Positions 1-7,743 of a stretch of 52,411 nt of DNA are shown here, in pieces; the first letter of the stretch is position 1; each line of letters opens with the position of its first letter. The position numbers and the translations under genes are program-made. A model generated the notes under the pieces. It was not told where the DNA came from, searched no databases, and saw nothing but the letters and a program-made list of their open reading frames with translations. Source of the DNA: a virus; IMG/VR virus record IMGVR_UViG_3300009488_002371, positions 1-52,411 of that record; one strand, 5' to 3'.

Positions 1-294
1 CACGCCGGCATGGCTATCATAGGGACACAGATAATTCAGGAGCAGCGCCGTGTAGTCGAAGCCTCTAATGGGCCGCGTTGTGCCGTCCGCACCAAACGCT
101 ATCTCAGGCACAAGGAGGATGCCCCCGAAGATCTCAACCCCATCACGCTCCACCGTCACTTCCGAGAACGCCGTCAAATATTCAGGCCGGGGCAGCCTCG
201 TGGAGAACGTAGCCATGGCCGTAGTGAGCCAGTCTATCGAAAGCGACTCGCTGAAGTCCTTCTCCACGTCGTTGATTTTAAGCGTCGCCCTCAT
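1..294 (-). CDS. Tail hub / late-control-like protein, N-terminal part
   Basis: The gene starts at ATG 294, overlapping the tape-measure stop by ATGA, and runs off the left edge, so only 98 residues are seen. The visible part is beta-rich, with a pattern typical of siphovirus hub N-termini: a short ligand stretch, 'FSTRLPRPEYLTAF', 'VTVERDGVEIFGGILLVPE', then 'GFDYTALL'. Such proteins form the ring at the tail tip below the tape measure. Position directly after the tape measure supports this. The C-terminal part may be the fragment at the right edge of the window if the genome is circular, but the two ends do not join in frame directly. The specific hub assignment is inference. Confidence 0.6.
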   Translation of the reverse strand, partial: MRATLKINDVEKDFSESLSIDWLTTAMATFSTRLPRPEYLTAFSEVTVERDGVEIFGGILLVPEIAFGADGTTRPIRGFDYTALLLNYLCPYDSHAGV

Positions 295-1802
295 ATCGTC
301 TTACCACGCCTCCTCAATTCAAGGAAGTGCTCCTCCGCCGTCAGGTCCCCCAGCCTCCGAGCTCCGGCCCTGTCGCCTATCAGGCTCTTTATGTTGAAGA
401 CAAAGGTGGGAGAGTACCCTTCTTCACCGCGAGGAGCCGTTTCTTGTCCCGCCGTTCCACCACGGGTAATCTGGCTAATAGGAGTAATGGAGACCAGCTC
501 AGGCCCCGCCTCTCCGGCGAGGATAACCGTGGGTCTGGACACGATGCCGTGGAGGCCGTGTTGGGCTGTTTCGTCTATCTTTTGATAGTATGGCCATTTG
601 GCTATACGTTTGTAAAGTACATCCCTATCCCACGAAGGAATGTCTACTCCTCCCGTATATGGCCCCACATCACCTCTAGTGAGACGAGGTGCCCCCTGTG
701 GAGCGACTGTTGGTCCAGTTATGAGGGTTTTAAAGGCGCTAATGACATCTTGTGCCGCTTTAGTTTGCTTGAAAAACTTTTCTAGTGCCTCAGTTGCGCG
801 TTCGATGATGTCCTCTAGGTCGCCGAAGTTCTTCTCCAAGAGGTCAATTACCTCTGAGGTCGCATCCCTTATTCCGAATAGGTTTGCTTCCCATGCAACT
901 CGGAGAGCCCCTATCGCCACGGTGACGGCGATTATAGGTATCAAAATGGGCGCTATCGCAGCTTCCACAGCAACTATCGGCGGGATTAATCCATACAAGG
1001 ATCTGACAAGCAGGGGTAGTGCCTGAACGGCGATGATAGTTATCGCCGGAGCCAGCATCTGGAAGACGGGAGCCAATGCGCCAAGTGGCCCCAACATTTC
1101 ACCGAGGCCGGTGGTCACGTTTTTTATTGTCGCCGTCCATTGATCCATCGCCCGATCGGTAGCAGCAATGTTGTCGCCTAGAATAGCCGCCTTCTCCGTG
1201 ATCTTCTCCAGAGCCATAGTCTGGAACGCTATACGGCGTTCGTTCTCAGTCAGTGTTGCAGTGGTCTTCCCCACGGACCGGGCGTATTTGATATAGGCGT
1301 CTTCAGCTCGAACGATGATACCCAGGTTGTCCAGCACAAGACGGCTCTGACGGCCAACACCAAGCGTCAACGACTGTATGCCCTGTGTAGCGTCGATGCC
1401 CATGGCCTTCCCGAGGCGGATGGCGGCGCCGAATAGTTCGTCAAGCTCTTCCGTGGGTATCCCCAGGGCGAGGGCTTCGTTTGCCCTGAGAAGCAGGTCG
1501 GAGTCCGACACCATGCCCTGAGTCGCCTTGCGGAGCTCCTCAAGGGAGGGCACGTATTCCCCTGCTGCGGCAGATAGGGCGGCAAAGGACCTGCGCAGTG
1601 TCTGGATCTGGGCGCCCAGCTTAAGGGATGCTATGGCTCCCTGAGTCAATGCCCGCGCAAAGTCCCGCATGAGGACACCGGCAGCGATCTTAGCGGAGTT
1701 CTTTAAGCTATCGATCATGCCTGTGGCCGTGCTCATACCTCGCTTGAACTGACTCGTGTCCGTCGACAGGTAGATGATTAGGTTTCCGCCGACTATTGCC
1801 AT
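291..1802 (-). CDS. Tape measure protein (tail length)
   Basis: 503 residues. The N-terminal half is Ala/Leu-rich and helical; a central strongly hydrophobic block (about residues 235-310, rich in I/L/V/A) could form membrane-spanning helices; a charged helix follows ('EVIDLLEKNFGDLEDIIERA'). This is the usual layout of siphovirus tape measure proteins, which sit inside the tail tube and set its length. At about 1.5 angstrom per residue, 503 residues would give a tail near 75 nm. It follows the frameshifted tail chaperone and a gp10-like gene and overlaps the next gene (ATGA), as expected for the tail operon. It is short for the family but complete. Confidence 0.85.
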   Translation of the reverse strand: MAIVGGNLIIYLSTDTSQFKRGMSTATGMIDSLKNSAKIAAGVLMRDFARALTQGAIASLKLGAQIQTLRRSFAALSAAAGEYVPSLEELRKATQGMVSDSDLLLRANEALALGIPTEELDELFGAAIRLGKAMGIDATQGIQSLTLGVGRQSRLVLDNLGIIVRAEDAYIKYARSVGKTTATLTENERRIAFQTMALEKITEKAAILGDNIAATDRAMDQWTATIKNVTTGLGEMLGPLGALAPVFQMLAPAITIIAVQALPLLVRSLYGLIPPIVAVEAAIAPILIPIIAVTVAIGALRVAWEANLFGIRDATSEVIDLLEKNFGDLEDIIERATEALEKFFKQTKAAQDVISAFKTLITGPTVAPQGAPRLTRGDVGPYTGGVDIPSWDRDVLYKRIAKWPYYQKIDETAQHGLHGIVSRPTVILAGEAGPELVSITPISQITRGGTAGQETAPRGEEGYSPTFVFNIKSLIGDRAGARRLGDLTAEEHFLELRRRGKTI

Positions 1803-2216
1803 TTACACATACCTCCGTGGAAGAATTATTAACTCTCTGAGAAGACGCCTCATGATCGGAACCGCCTTCTTCGAGGCTGCTGGAAGAAGATAGGGCTGAG
1901 GCGTCTGTCGACTGGTCCCAAATTCAACATAGACCGCGTAGTTAACGAGCTTCCCCGTCTTAGGATTCACCTCGTAGCCGCCAGCCCTGACACCTACACG
2001 GGTTATATCCCCCGCCCTCGCAGCCGTAACTATCAACCGAATGCTATCCCGGAGCGCCCCTGTGTCAACTGGAACGAGCTCCTTAGCCTCCGTTTTAACT
2101 TCTTCGGCGACCTTCTTCAAGACACGGATGGCTGCGGGGTTAATGCCCTCGGTTAGAGCCAGAAAGTTACGTTTGACTTGTTCTGTGCCTACGAGTTTAA
2201 AGTGGGATCTCGCCAT
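1803..2216 (-). CDS. HK97 gp10-like head-tail/tail completion protein
   Basis: 137 residues. It carries the family signature 'LVPVDTGALRDSI' (about residues 46-58), followed by 'VYVEFGTSRQTPQPYLLPA' (about 94-112), which is characteristic of HK97 gp10/Pfam Phage-HK97-gp10-like proteins that take part in head-tail joining or tail completion. ATG 2216 overlaps the stop of the frameshift extension of the upstream chaperone (TAATG), implying translational coupling. Its place between chaperone and tape measure is unusual; in many phages it precedes the tail tube gene. Confidence 0.8.
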   Translation of the reverse strand: MARSHFKLVGTEQVKRNFLALTEGINPAAIRVLKKVAEEVKTEAKELVPVDTGALRDSIRLIVTAARAGDITRVGVRAGGYEVNPKTGKLVNYAVYVEFGTSRQTPQPYLLPAASKKAVPIMRRLLRELIILPRRYV

Positions 2217-2401
2217 TATGCTGCCGTCACCTTAATCCGTTTACTCCACACTAGAACGTCTACAAGAAACTCCAAAACTTCATCGGTGAGACTCGAAACT
2301 ACTTCAGGGGACGCCCACGCGAAGTGAAGCATTATCATGCCCTTCTTCTGGGCCTCGAAGTCAGCTTCAAGCCAGCTAAGCCGTTTCTGACGAGGTGTTA
2401 T
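2216..2401 (-). CDS. Tail assembly chaperone -1 frameshift extension (GT-type)
   Basis: An open frame of 61 codons with no start codon of its own at its beginning continues the upstream 165-residue protein if ribosomes slip -1 on the T TTT TTA heptamer at 2407-2401. It begins at codon ATA 2401 (ITPRQKRLSWLEADFEAQKK...) and ends with TAA at 2218-2216. The fusion product would be 226 residues. Tail assembly chaperones of many siphoviruses are made as a short form plus a frameshifted long form just before the tape measure, as here. The peptide has an ordinary amphipathic, coding-like composition. Coordinates give the extension only. Confidence 0.8.
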   Translation of the reverse strand: MTPRQKRLSWLEADFEAQKKGMIMLHFAWASPEVVSSLTDEVLEFLVDVLVWSKRIKVTAA

Positions 2402-2407
2402 AAAAAA
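2351..2407 (-). promoter_or_regulatory. Programmed -1 frameshift site with downstream structure
   Basis: On the minus strand the zero frame reads AGT TTT TTA TAA, giving the canonical X XXY YYZ heptamer T TTT TTA directly before the stop. Nine nucleotides further, GTCAG (2391-2387) can pair with CTGAC (2364-2360). The CTGA of the latter is also the loop of a hairpin formed by GGCTTGAAG (2373-2365) and CTTCGAGGCC (2360-2351, one bulge). Hairpin loop plus upstream pairing would make a pseudoknot at the spacing seen at known -1 sites. The heptamer and both frames are directly visible; the pseudoknot is inference by eye. Confidence 0.75.
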
Positions 2408-2895
2408 CTGCCCTGCTCCGCGACGATCTTCGTCAGAATCAGGTCAATCCAATGTGCCGGCATGCGCTCCACGATTTTCTTGGTGCAGCGTTTGTCTGCC
2501 CTGCTAAGCATTATTTGGACCGACATGCGGTTAATGAGATCAATCCGCACGGCAGCGTTTTCATCCTCAATCCTCAGTATCTTAACTCGGTCAACTGAGT
2601 TAAGTGGACACCAATAGACATGGAAGCTATCATCGCCCAGCTCGGGCAACAGCAGCTTCTTAGGTTCCAAGGCATCGCTTAGGATCTCATCTATGTCGAA
2701 GAGGTTGCGGGCTTCGGCGAGGTCTCTGTGCGCGGCCTCTTCAAGCATCTTCGCCCGCTCTAGGTTGATCTCGTCAAGCGTCTTCTTCTTCTTAGGCTGT
2801 TTCGCTGGTTTTGTCTTTTTCTCCTTCTCTGCCTTCTGTTTCAGGGCTTCAAGCTTACGCTTAAGCTGTTCAGGGGTTAACCCTATGTCACTCAT
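2398..2895 (-). CDS. Tail assembly chaperone (G-type short form)
   Basis: 165 residues. A Lys-rich N-terminus (about residues 10-40) is followed by helical segments ('ERAKMLEEAAHRDLAEARNLF') and a domain 'FHVYWCPLNSVDRVKILRI...MSVQIMLSRADKR' resembling phage tail assembly chaperones that coat the tape measure during tail assembly. GGAGG lies 10 nt before ATG 2895, and the start overlaps the upstream gene by 8 nt. The stop TAA directly follows the slippery heptamer T TTT TTA, so it is probably also made as a 226-residue frameshift product. Family assignment rests mainly on position and the frameshift. Confidence 0.75.
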   Translation of the reverse strand: MSDIGLTPEQLKRKLEALKQKAEKEKKTKPAKQPKKKKTLDEINLERAKMLEEAAHRDLAEARNLFDIDEILSDALEPKKLLLPELGDDSFHVYWCPLNSVDRVKILRIEDENAAVRIDLINRMSVQIMLSRADKRCTKKIVERMPAHWIDLILTKIVAEQGSFL

Positions 2896-3157
2896 CTCTA
2901 TTTTTCCTCCATTTTACAAACTCTTCCCATTGGTCCAGTTTGACTATGCGAAGGTGAGTCGTTGAGAATGTCTGGTATATGAGCTTGAACTCCGGCAGGA
3001 CCTCCAGGTGCTTCTTAAGCCTCAGGTAGTCAAGCCAGGTCGTGGCGATGACGAAGGCCGCCGTCCCAGCGTACATGACATCCTCCTCTGACATTTCCTT
3101 TTTCAGCTCCTCGAAGGTGTACCTTCGGATCTGATCTGTTCTTGCCTCCATTCTCAT
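2888..3157 (-). CDS. Small hypothetical protein of the tail module
   Basis: 89 residues from ATG 3157, which overlaps the upstream stop as ATGA; a GTG one codon earlier is an alternative. The sequence is helical: 'RRYTFEELKKEMSEEDVMYAGTAAF' and 'TTWLDYLRLKKHLEVLPEF'. No family recognised. It lies between the putative tail terminator and the chaperone, a place where head-tail completion or minor tail proteins are usually encoded. Confidence 0.75.
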   Translation of the reverse strand: MRMEARTDQIRRYTFEELKKEMSEEDVMYAGTAAFVIATTWLDYLRLKKHLEVLPEFKLIYQTFSTTHLRIVKLDQWEEFVKWRKNRDE

Positions 3158-3393
3158 CACCTATAGTAAACATACCTCTTGTCAGGATCCTCGCCGACGC
3201 CGCATATCCAGATGCGTCCCTCGGCGGGGTCCTCGAAGACACGGCAGAATCCTATCTCATCGATGACCCTGCAGGCCTCCTCGACGAGCCGTTCCTCGGA
3301 CACGCTGACGAACTCGCCGTCAAGCGTCTCGAAGTAGCTCCATGTATAGTCTTCGTCGAATACGCAACGAAGCTTCTTGAATGTCTCTCTCAT
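3157..3393 (-). CDS. Small hypothetical protein of the tail module
   Basis: 78 residues from ATG 3393 (a TTG three codons upstream is also possible). Acidic, mixed alpha/beta: 'FETLDGEFVSVSEERLVEEACRVIDEIG', ending 'DPAEGRIWICGVGEDPDKRYVYYR'. No family recognised. It is coupled to the next gene by an ATGA overlap and so probably acts in tail or connector assembly. Confidence 0.7.
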   Translation of the reverse strand: MRETFKKLRCVFDEDYTWSYFETLDGEFVSVSEERLVEEACRVIDEIGFCRVFEDPAEGRIWICGVGEDPDKRYVYYR

Positions 3394-3408
3394 TTCTACC
3401 AACTCTAA

Positions 3409-3873
3409 TCACGCCGAAAAGAAATTTGCCATCACGCTTATCTCATATCTGAGTATGCGTGGGGTTCTATCCCACTCATGCAGAGCCCGCCCACCGTCCA
3501 ACGGAATCACTAATCCCACAGGCGGCACGAAGCATGTCCGCTTGGTGTTCAGTATCTGCATGACCTCGCGGCGCATATCCTCTATACGGTCCTCCTCCTC
3601 GTCACCCGACTCGCCGCGTCGGATTATGAACCAGCAGTTTACGACGTATCGAGCGTGAATCATTATTGTGAGGTGTATGTTATCCGCCGTGGCGCCGAAG
3701 TATTTTACGGGGCCATCGAAGGAGTGGCGGACCGTTACCTGATGCTTGTCCGGCACTTTGGCGTTGTACCAACCCACCGAGAACTCGACTTTGTGTGCTC
3801 TCAAGTCTCCGGTGAGCGCCCAGTTCTCCTCAAGCATGTCGCGGATCTGCTCGGCTACGCTGTCGCTTGACAT
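3409..3873 (-). CDS. Probable tail terminator protein
   Basis: 154 residues. An N-terminal helix ('SVAEQIRDMLEENWAL') is followed by alternating strands, a helix 'DRIEDMRREVMQIL' and a C-terminal strand 'YEISVMANFFSA'. This alpha/beta order and size fit tail terminator proteins (lambda gpU / HK97 gp10-neighbour type) that cap the tail tube at the neck. It directly follows the connector gene with a one-base stop/start junction (3873). Assignment is from context and layout rather than a clear motif. Confidence 0.5.
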   Translation of the reverse strand: MSSDSVAEQIRDMLEENWALTGDLRAHKVEFSVGWYNAKVPDKHQVTVRHSFDGPVKYFGATADNIHLTIMIHARYVVNCWFIIRRGESGDEEEDRIEDMRREVMQILNTKRTCFVPPVGLVIPLDGGRALHEWDRTPRILRYEISVMANFFSA

Positions 3874-4523
3874 CAGGTTATCTCCGCAGCGTGATAACGA
3901 TATTTATTTAGGATCGACTTCTCGTTTTCCGTCATGACCTTCGGACTGCGGAAGAGCAGGTTCAAATTACCTCCGCCCTCGAGGATAGGTGTAATGAGCT
4001 CAGGGAGCATCTTCCTTCGGATCATGTCGGCTAGAAGGTTTGAGCAGAGCTGGGCGGTGACGTATTGGATGTCATGCGGAATGGTACCATAACCAAATCT
4101 GGCGGTTATCACGACATTCTGGCGTCCCTCGCAGAAGACGCCGCATACGTGGGCGACATGGGTGTTGTAGGTCCTGAAGTCTGTGAGGGCCTGAGCGACG
4201 GTGTCAATGGTTATCGCCGTTACCTCCATCAGGGGTACGGGTAGGAGGCCGATGGGGAACTCGGGGTATCCGTCGGGCCACTGGGTTACGACGCCGGCTG
4301 AGGTCACATGGACGGTTTCCCTGCTTCTGCCGTCCACGTAGATTGTGCCCACGTTGTCCTGGAAGTTGTGGCGGCAGTAGTTGTCCACGAGGTCCATGGC
4401 CTTCGGTATGAGTATGTCGTTGAGGAAGCTATCGTAATCAGCCTCGTTCTCGAAGCCGACCTGCGGGTGTTTGACCTGGGCGAAGAATCTGACTTCCTCT
4501 GCGCTGGCGTAGTTTACGCTCAA
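3873..4523 (-). CDS. Head-tail connector adaptor (HK97 gp6 / SPP1 gp15-like)
   Basis: 216 residues. The N-terminal part 'YASAEEVRFFAQV' followed by 'ILIPKAMDLVDNYCRHNF' is the typical helical start of DNA-packaging head-tail connector proteins (paired helices ending in a D-x-Y-C/T segment), then an inserted beta region with 'GTIYVDGRSRETVHV' and a C-terminal helix bundle 'IQYVTAQLCSNLLADMIRRKM'. These proteins form the ring below the portal and extend the DNA channel. Gene order, before the tail terminator, agrees. Confidence 0.75.
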   Translation of the reverse strand: MSVNYASAEEVRFFAQVKHPQVGFENEADYDSFLNDILIPKAMDLVDNYCRHNFQDNVGTIYVDGRSRETVHVTSAGVVTQWPDGYPEFPIGLLPVPLMEVTAITIDTVAQALTDFRTYNTHVAHVCGVFCEGRQNVVITARFGYGTIPHDIQYVTAQLCSNLLADMIRRKMLPELITPILEGGGNLNLLFRSPKVMTENEKSILNKYRYHAAEIT

Positions 4524-4840
4524 TGGAGTTCCTCCTTGATTACGATGTTATAGTTGCCACGGGCGTGGATCTCCACGCCGAGCTTGGTTAGTATGAGCTC
4601 CCAGTTGTAGCTGCCGATGGTGTCGAAGTCCGCGGCTAGGACGACGTAGTTGCATGTGCCTAGAGTGAGAGGGACGTCGGGGACGCATACTCCTCCGTTG
4701 ACCTTGGGGACGGCTGCGGAGGGGAGCTTCATGTAGAACTTGATTGTGTAGCCTGTGAGGTCGAATGCTGAGTCGTCGTACTTACACTTCAGTTTGAAGC
4801 ATAGGTTGATTCCGTGGTCGTTCTCATAGTAGACAGGCAT
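4520..4840 (-). CDS. BppU-like N-terminal domain protein (baseplate/virion)
   Basis: 106 residues with 'GINLCFKLKCKYDDSAFDLTGYTIKFYMKLP' in the first half and 'DTIGSYNWELILTKLGVEIHARGNYNIVIKEELH' at the end. The pattern 'LTGYTIKFYMK...GSYNWELIL' resembles the Ig-like domain of phage baseplate upper proteins (BppU/DUF2479 type). Start at ATG 4840 after the 33-codon gene; the stop overlaps the connector start by ATGA. The family call is tentative. Confidence 0.5.
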   Translation of the reverse strand: MPVYYENDHGINLCFKLKCKYDDSAFDLTGYTIKFYMKLPSAAVPKVNGGVCVPDVPLTLGTCNYVVLAADFDTIGSYNWELILTKLGVEIHARGNYNIVIKEELH

Positions 4841-4844
4841 TTTT

Positions 4845-4946
4845 TCACACTCTGATTATCTCTGCGTAGATCCCTTCTCTGATTTCCACAGTAACCGTTT
4901 TGCATATCGTTACGCTTCTGAGGAACCAGAACTTCGATGCTAACAT
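4845..4946 (-). CDS. 33-residue microprotein with strong RBS
   Basis: ATG 4946 is preceded by GAGGAG with 5-nt spacing, one of the best ribosome sites in the window. The product starts 'MLASKFWFLRSVTICKTV' and ends 'EGIYAEIIRV'; its stop lies 4 nt before the next gene. It is the first cistron after the tailspike terminator, so it may be a leader cistron as well as a peptide. Function unknown. Confidence 0.6.
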   Translation of the reverse strand: MLASKFWFLRSVTICKTVTVEIREGIYAEIIRV

Positions 4947-4999
4947 ATTTTCTCCTCACAGTTGGACGGTGAATCCAAGTTACTCTCCTGTTTTGAGAC

Positions 5000-5036
5000 T
5001 AATAAAAATAGGGTGAAGGGAGTAAAAAGTTTAGGG
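5000..5036 (-). terminator. C-rich/T-tract terminator after the tailspike gene
   Basis: About 40 nt past the tailspike stop the minus strand reads CCCC TAAA CTTTTTAC and then CTATTTTTATTAG. Archaeal terminators are T-tracts on the coding strand and need no hairpin. The second tract could also be a TATA element for the genes starting at 4946. The rest of 4947-5069 holds only short leader sequence. Confidence 0.45.
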
Positions 5037-5069
5037 GTTGTAAATTACGTTTGTAAGAGGATGTAATGA

Positions 5070-7127
5070 TTAGACGTATTCTATGTTGTATCCTGCGATG
5101 AGGGTGTCTGTGGCGATGTCGGGTGCAGATGCGGCGTTGTAAATTGCTAGGAGTTCGAGGAGATCCTGTGCGGCTAGTGTGCCTATCTGGGCGTCGTCGC
5201 CTACGTCTATGACCCAGTGGATCACATCATACTGCACGATTGCGCCCTCTTCCACGCTTGGATGGTCCGCTACGTCGATTGCGTTGCCGCTCCACAGTTC
5301 GCTGCTGCCAGCACCGTGGGCGACTATTCTCAGGAGCATGTTATTCGTGGCTTCGATGACATTTGAGTACGCCCATATCTTAATCCTGACTACCTGCTGA
5401 ATCTCAGTTGGTAGGGGTACTTTTACGTGGGCGAACTCGTCGGCGGCATCGATGTCTATTCCGCCTGGGCTTGTGTTGATGACTGGGGCCACAGCGGTAG
5501 CTGTGCCGCCGAGGTTGGATAGAGGAAATTCACCGCTGATTGTTGGGAGAATGGTATCGGTTCCAGCGTCGTTGAATGCTGCTACACGATCAATTCCATA
5601 AAGGTTATTGAAAAGAACAATATTCGCAGTTCCGCCTGCGATGTTTACTTCATATCTGTCATTGTTGTAGCAGGTATTATCAGACACAAGGTTACGATCA
5701 CCATTAATGTATATGCCGTCGTATTGAGTTGTATCGTCGGCATCGCTGTGATGAACAATGTTGTTACCTATTGAACAGCGGTCTGTTTCTATTTTTATTC
5801 CCCACTGAACAGCATATCCAACATGATTGTCATCTACATTAACAAGTACGCCACTAGAAACTAAGATCCCCGTTTCAAGGGACTCCCATACAGTATTAGC
5901 GGATATGATGCCGAATCCAGCAGAACAGTTTATTCCGTTGCCGAGGGGACCATGTATGTAGTTCAATGAAATAATATAGTCTTCTCCCGATACGACTATT
6001 CCATCCCCAGTTCCACCGAACCCTGCGACGTATATTTCGTTCCCTATAATTTTGGCTCTTTCTCCAGTTACAGTTATGTTGTCGTTGGGAACTTGGGAAA
6101 ACGAGTTTTGACTGATTGAATTGCCGTTTCCAGCCACCGTTATGTTTGAATCGGTGAGTGAGTTAGAAGCGAAGATATGACTAGGACCAGCCATCGTTAT
6201 GCCTGAATCTCTGATTATGTTTGAAGTGATGATATGCAGTTCCCCCGCCACAACTAGGGTGTTTGTCGTTGCGCTAATTCCGTTGCCAAGTATTGTAACA
6301 GATATACAGGCTGCTTGCAGTTCAATGCCTGTCCCACTTTCATTGAAAAAACAGTTTGCTATGGAGCTATATCTCATTTGTACTGCGTTAATACCGTGAA
6401 TGCCTGGGATGATAGACTCTGAACTGCTGTCAACTATGAATAAGTTCTCAGCCAGTGCCACATATATTCCAGCTACAGAAAATCTGTCAATCATACAGTT
6501 TGAGATAATTGAGTCGTGTGTTTGCGTGATGTTTATTCCTGTTTCACAGTATCTAACGTATAGTCGCGTCATCGTAAAGTTTCCATGGTCGTTATTATAT
6601 AGAACTCCGTTTAATAAGCGGTGTAGGTAAAGGTTATCATATTGAGCATGTATGGAGTTAACGTCCTCTATTCCAACGTCAAAGTAATACGGTGACGGCT
6701 CATCTATCTTGAAATCCTCGAACACGGGATAATAAACGTCTGTACCGACATCGCCAACCTTGAAAACGCTTATTCCAGTGTGGGGAGAAAAGAAAACAGT
6801 TGACTTACCTGCTCCTCTAATAGTCAGGTAATCAAATAAGACATCTATCTGAGCTGTTATGGTGTAATCTCCAGCCTGAATAAATATCAACCCTCCCCCT
6901 AGGGCTCCAACGTAGTCTATCGCGGCTTGAATCTCCACCTCGGCTGCCCCTTCAGGGTTGTGGGCTATAAGATCCCAGCCACCAACCCCAGCCGCAATAG
7001 CCACATTGTAAGTGGTTCCCGAGAATGTGAATTTGAACACCATAGCCGTTGCACAAAACTGGAATGTGCCAATATCCGCTGGTGAACCCTGCCTTCTAGA
7101 GTCACTCAAACCCGCTACTTGTACCAT
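5070..7127 (-). CDS. Tailspike, right-handed beta-helix (pectin-lyase fold)
   Basis: 685 residues. After a short N-terminal head (about 1-80), residues about 80-520 carry repeated short coils such as 'IISNCMIDRFSVAGIYVALA', 'GNGISATT' and 'IIGNEIYVAGFG', with regularly spaced G-N-x-I and N/D turns, the hallmark of right-handed parallel beta-helices (NosD/pectate-lyase type). The C-terminal ~150 residues are a beta-sandwich-like domain ('VRIKIWAYSNVIEATNNMLLRIVAHG'). Such virion proteins bind or cut host surface glycans. Start ATG 7127 overlaps the upstream stop (TAATG). No catalytic residues could be assigned. Confidence 0.8.
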   Translation of the reverse strand: MVQVAGLSDSRRQGSPADIGTFQFCATAMVFKFTFSGTTYNVAIAAGVGGWDLIAHNPEGAAEVEIQAAIDYVGALGGGLIFIQAGDYTITAQIDVLFDYLTIRGAGKSTVFFSPHTGISVFKVGDVGTDVYYPVFEDFKIDEPSPYYFDVGIEDVNSIHAQYDNLYLHRLLNGVLYNNDHGNFTMTRLYVRYCETGINITQTHDSIISNCMIDRFSVAGIYVALAENLFIVDSSSESIIPGIHGINAVQMRYSSIANCFFNESGTGIELQAACISVTILGNGISATTNTLVVAGELHIITSNIIRDSGITMAGPSHIFASNSLTDSNITVAGNGNSISQNSFSQVPNDNITVTGERAKIIGNEIYVAGFGGTGDGIVVSGEDYIISLNYIHGPLGNGINCSAGFGIISANTVWESLETGILVSSGVLVNVDDNHVGYAVQWGIKIETDRCSIGNNIVHHSDADDTTQYDGIYINGDRNLVSDNTCYNNDRYEVNIAGGTANIVLFNNLYGIDRVAAFNDAGTDTILPTISGEFPLSNLGGTATAVAPVINTSPGGIDIDAADEFAHVKVPLPTEIQQVVRIKIWAYSNVIEATNNMLLRIVAHGAGSSELWSGNAIDVADHPSVEEGAIVQYDVIHWVIDVGDDAQIGTLAAQDLLELLAIYNAASAPDIATDTLIAGYNIEYV

Positions 7128-7720
7128 TACTTTCTCACGACTCCATCAGGCTCTTTAAACGTGAAACTCTTGATCTTTGGTTTCTTCTTCGGAGGCTTCC
7201 AGTCCTTGACATCCTCAGGCTTGACAAGTTGGATAGGGCCAAGACCTCCATGCTTCCAGTTCATGTAGCAGATGGGAATGTTCCTAGCCCCCTTGTTACC
7301 GTGATCACCCTCACCACAAACAGGGCAGACTAGGCCACCTGAACCCTTACTCAGGTTCCTAGTTATCTCCTGAAAGTGTGGGTTGTGTTGTCTTTCGGAT
7401 TCAACCCTGATCTTGTCGGAATATCTCTGCATCTCGTCACGGTACTTCTCCATGCTCTCCCGTGTGATCTTATCTGGAAGACTTGGAATGTCTGACATAC
7501 CGAGGCCCATAGCAGACATCCTCAGCGCTAGGCTCTCCCTCATCTGTTCAGCCTCGCGCTTCCGGCCCTGAAGCTCCCTCATCACGTCGCTTATCTGGGA
7601 CTTGGTCTCCGCCTTGACAGCTGATCCGCCGTAGAGCCATCCGCTATACTGGCTCTCACACGCTTCCTTGATAGCCTCTCTTAGCTCAGGATCGTTGATC
7701 TCCTCAAGTTTGCTAGCCAT
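7127..7720 (-). CDS. Zinc-ribbon protein of unknown function, structural operon
   Basis: 197 residues. The N-terminal 120 residues are charged helices suited to a coiled coil ('RELQGRKREAEQMRESLALRM'). A knuckle follows at about 140-160: C-P-V-C-G-E-G-D-H, then I-P-I-C-Y, giving Cys/His zinc ligands. The C-terminus is Lys/Pro-rich ('DWKPPKKKPKIKSFTFKEPD'). GGTGAA lies before ATG 7720. It is coupled to the tailspike by TAATG, so it might be a tailspike partner or attachment factor; this is inference. Confidence 0.65.
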   Translation of the reverse strand: MASKLEEINDPELREAIKEACESQYSGWLYGGSAVKAETKSQISDVMRELQGRKREAEQMRESLALRMSAMGLGMSDIPSLPDKITRESMEKYRDEMQRYSDKIRVESERQHNPHFQEITRNLSKGSGGLVCPVCGEGDHGNKGARNIPICYMNWKHGGLGPIQLVKPEDVKDWKPPKKKPKIKSFTFKEPDGVVRK

Positions 7721-7743
7721 TACGTTTCACCTTGAATGTCATC

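Noticed and set aside
10-585. Plus-strand frames opposite the tape measure and many similar long plus-strand frames elsewhere
   Set aside because: Low-complexity Arg/Ser/Pro-rich products antisense to genes with clear family motifs and ribosome sites.
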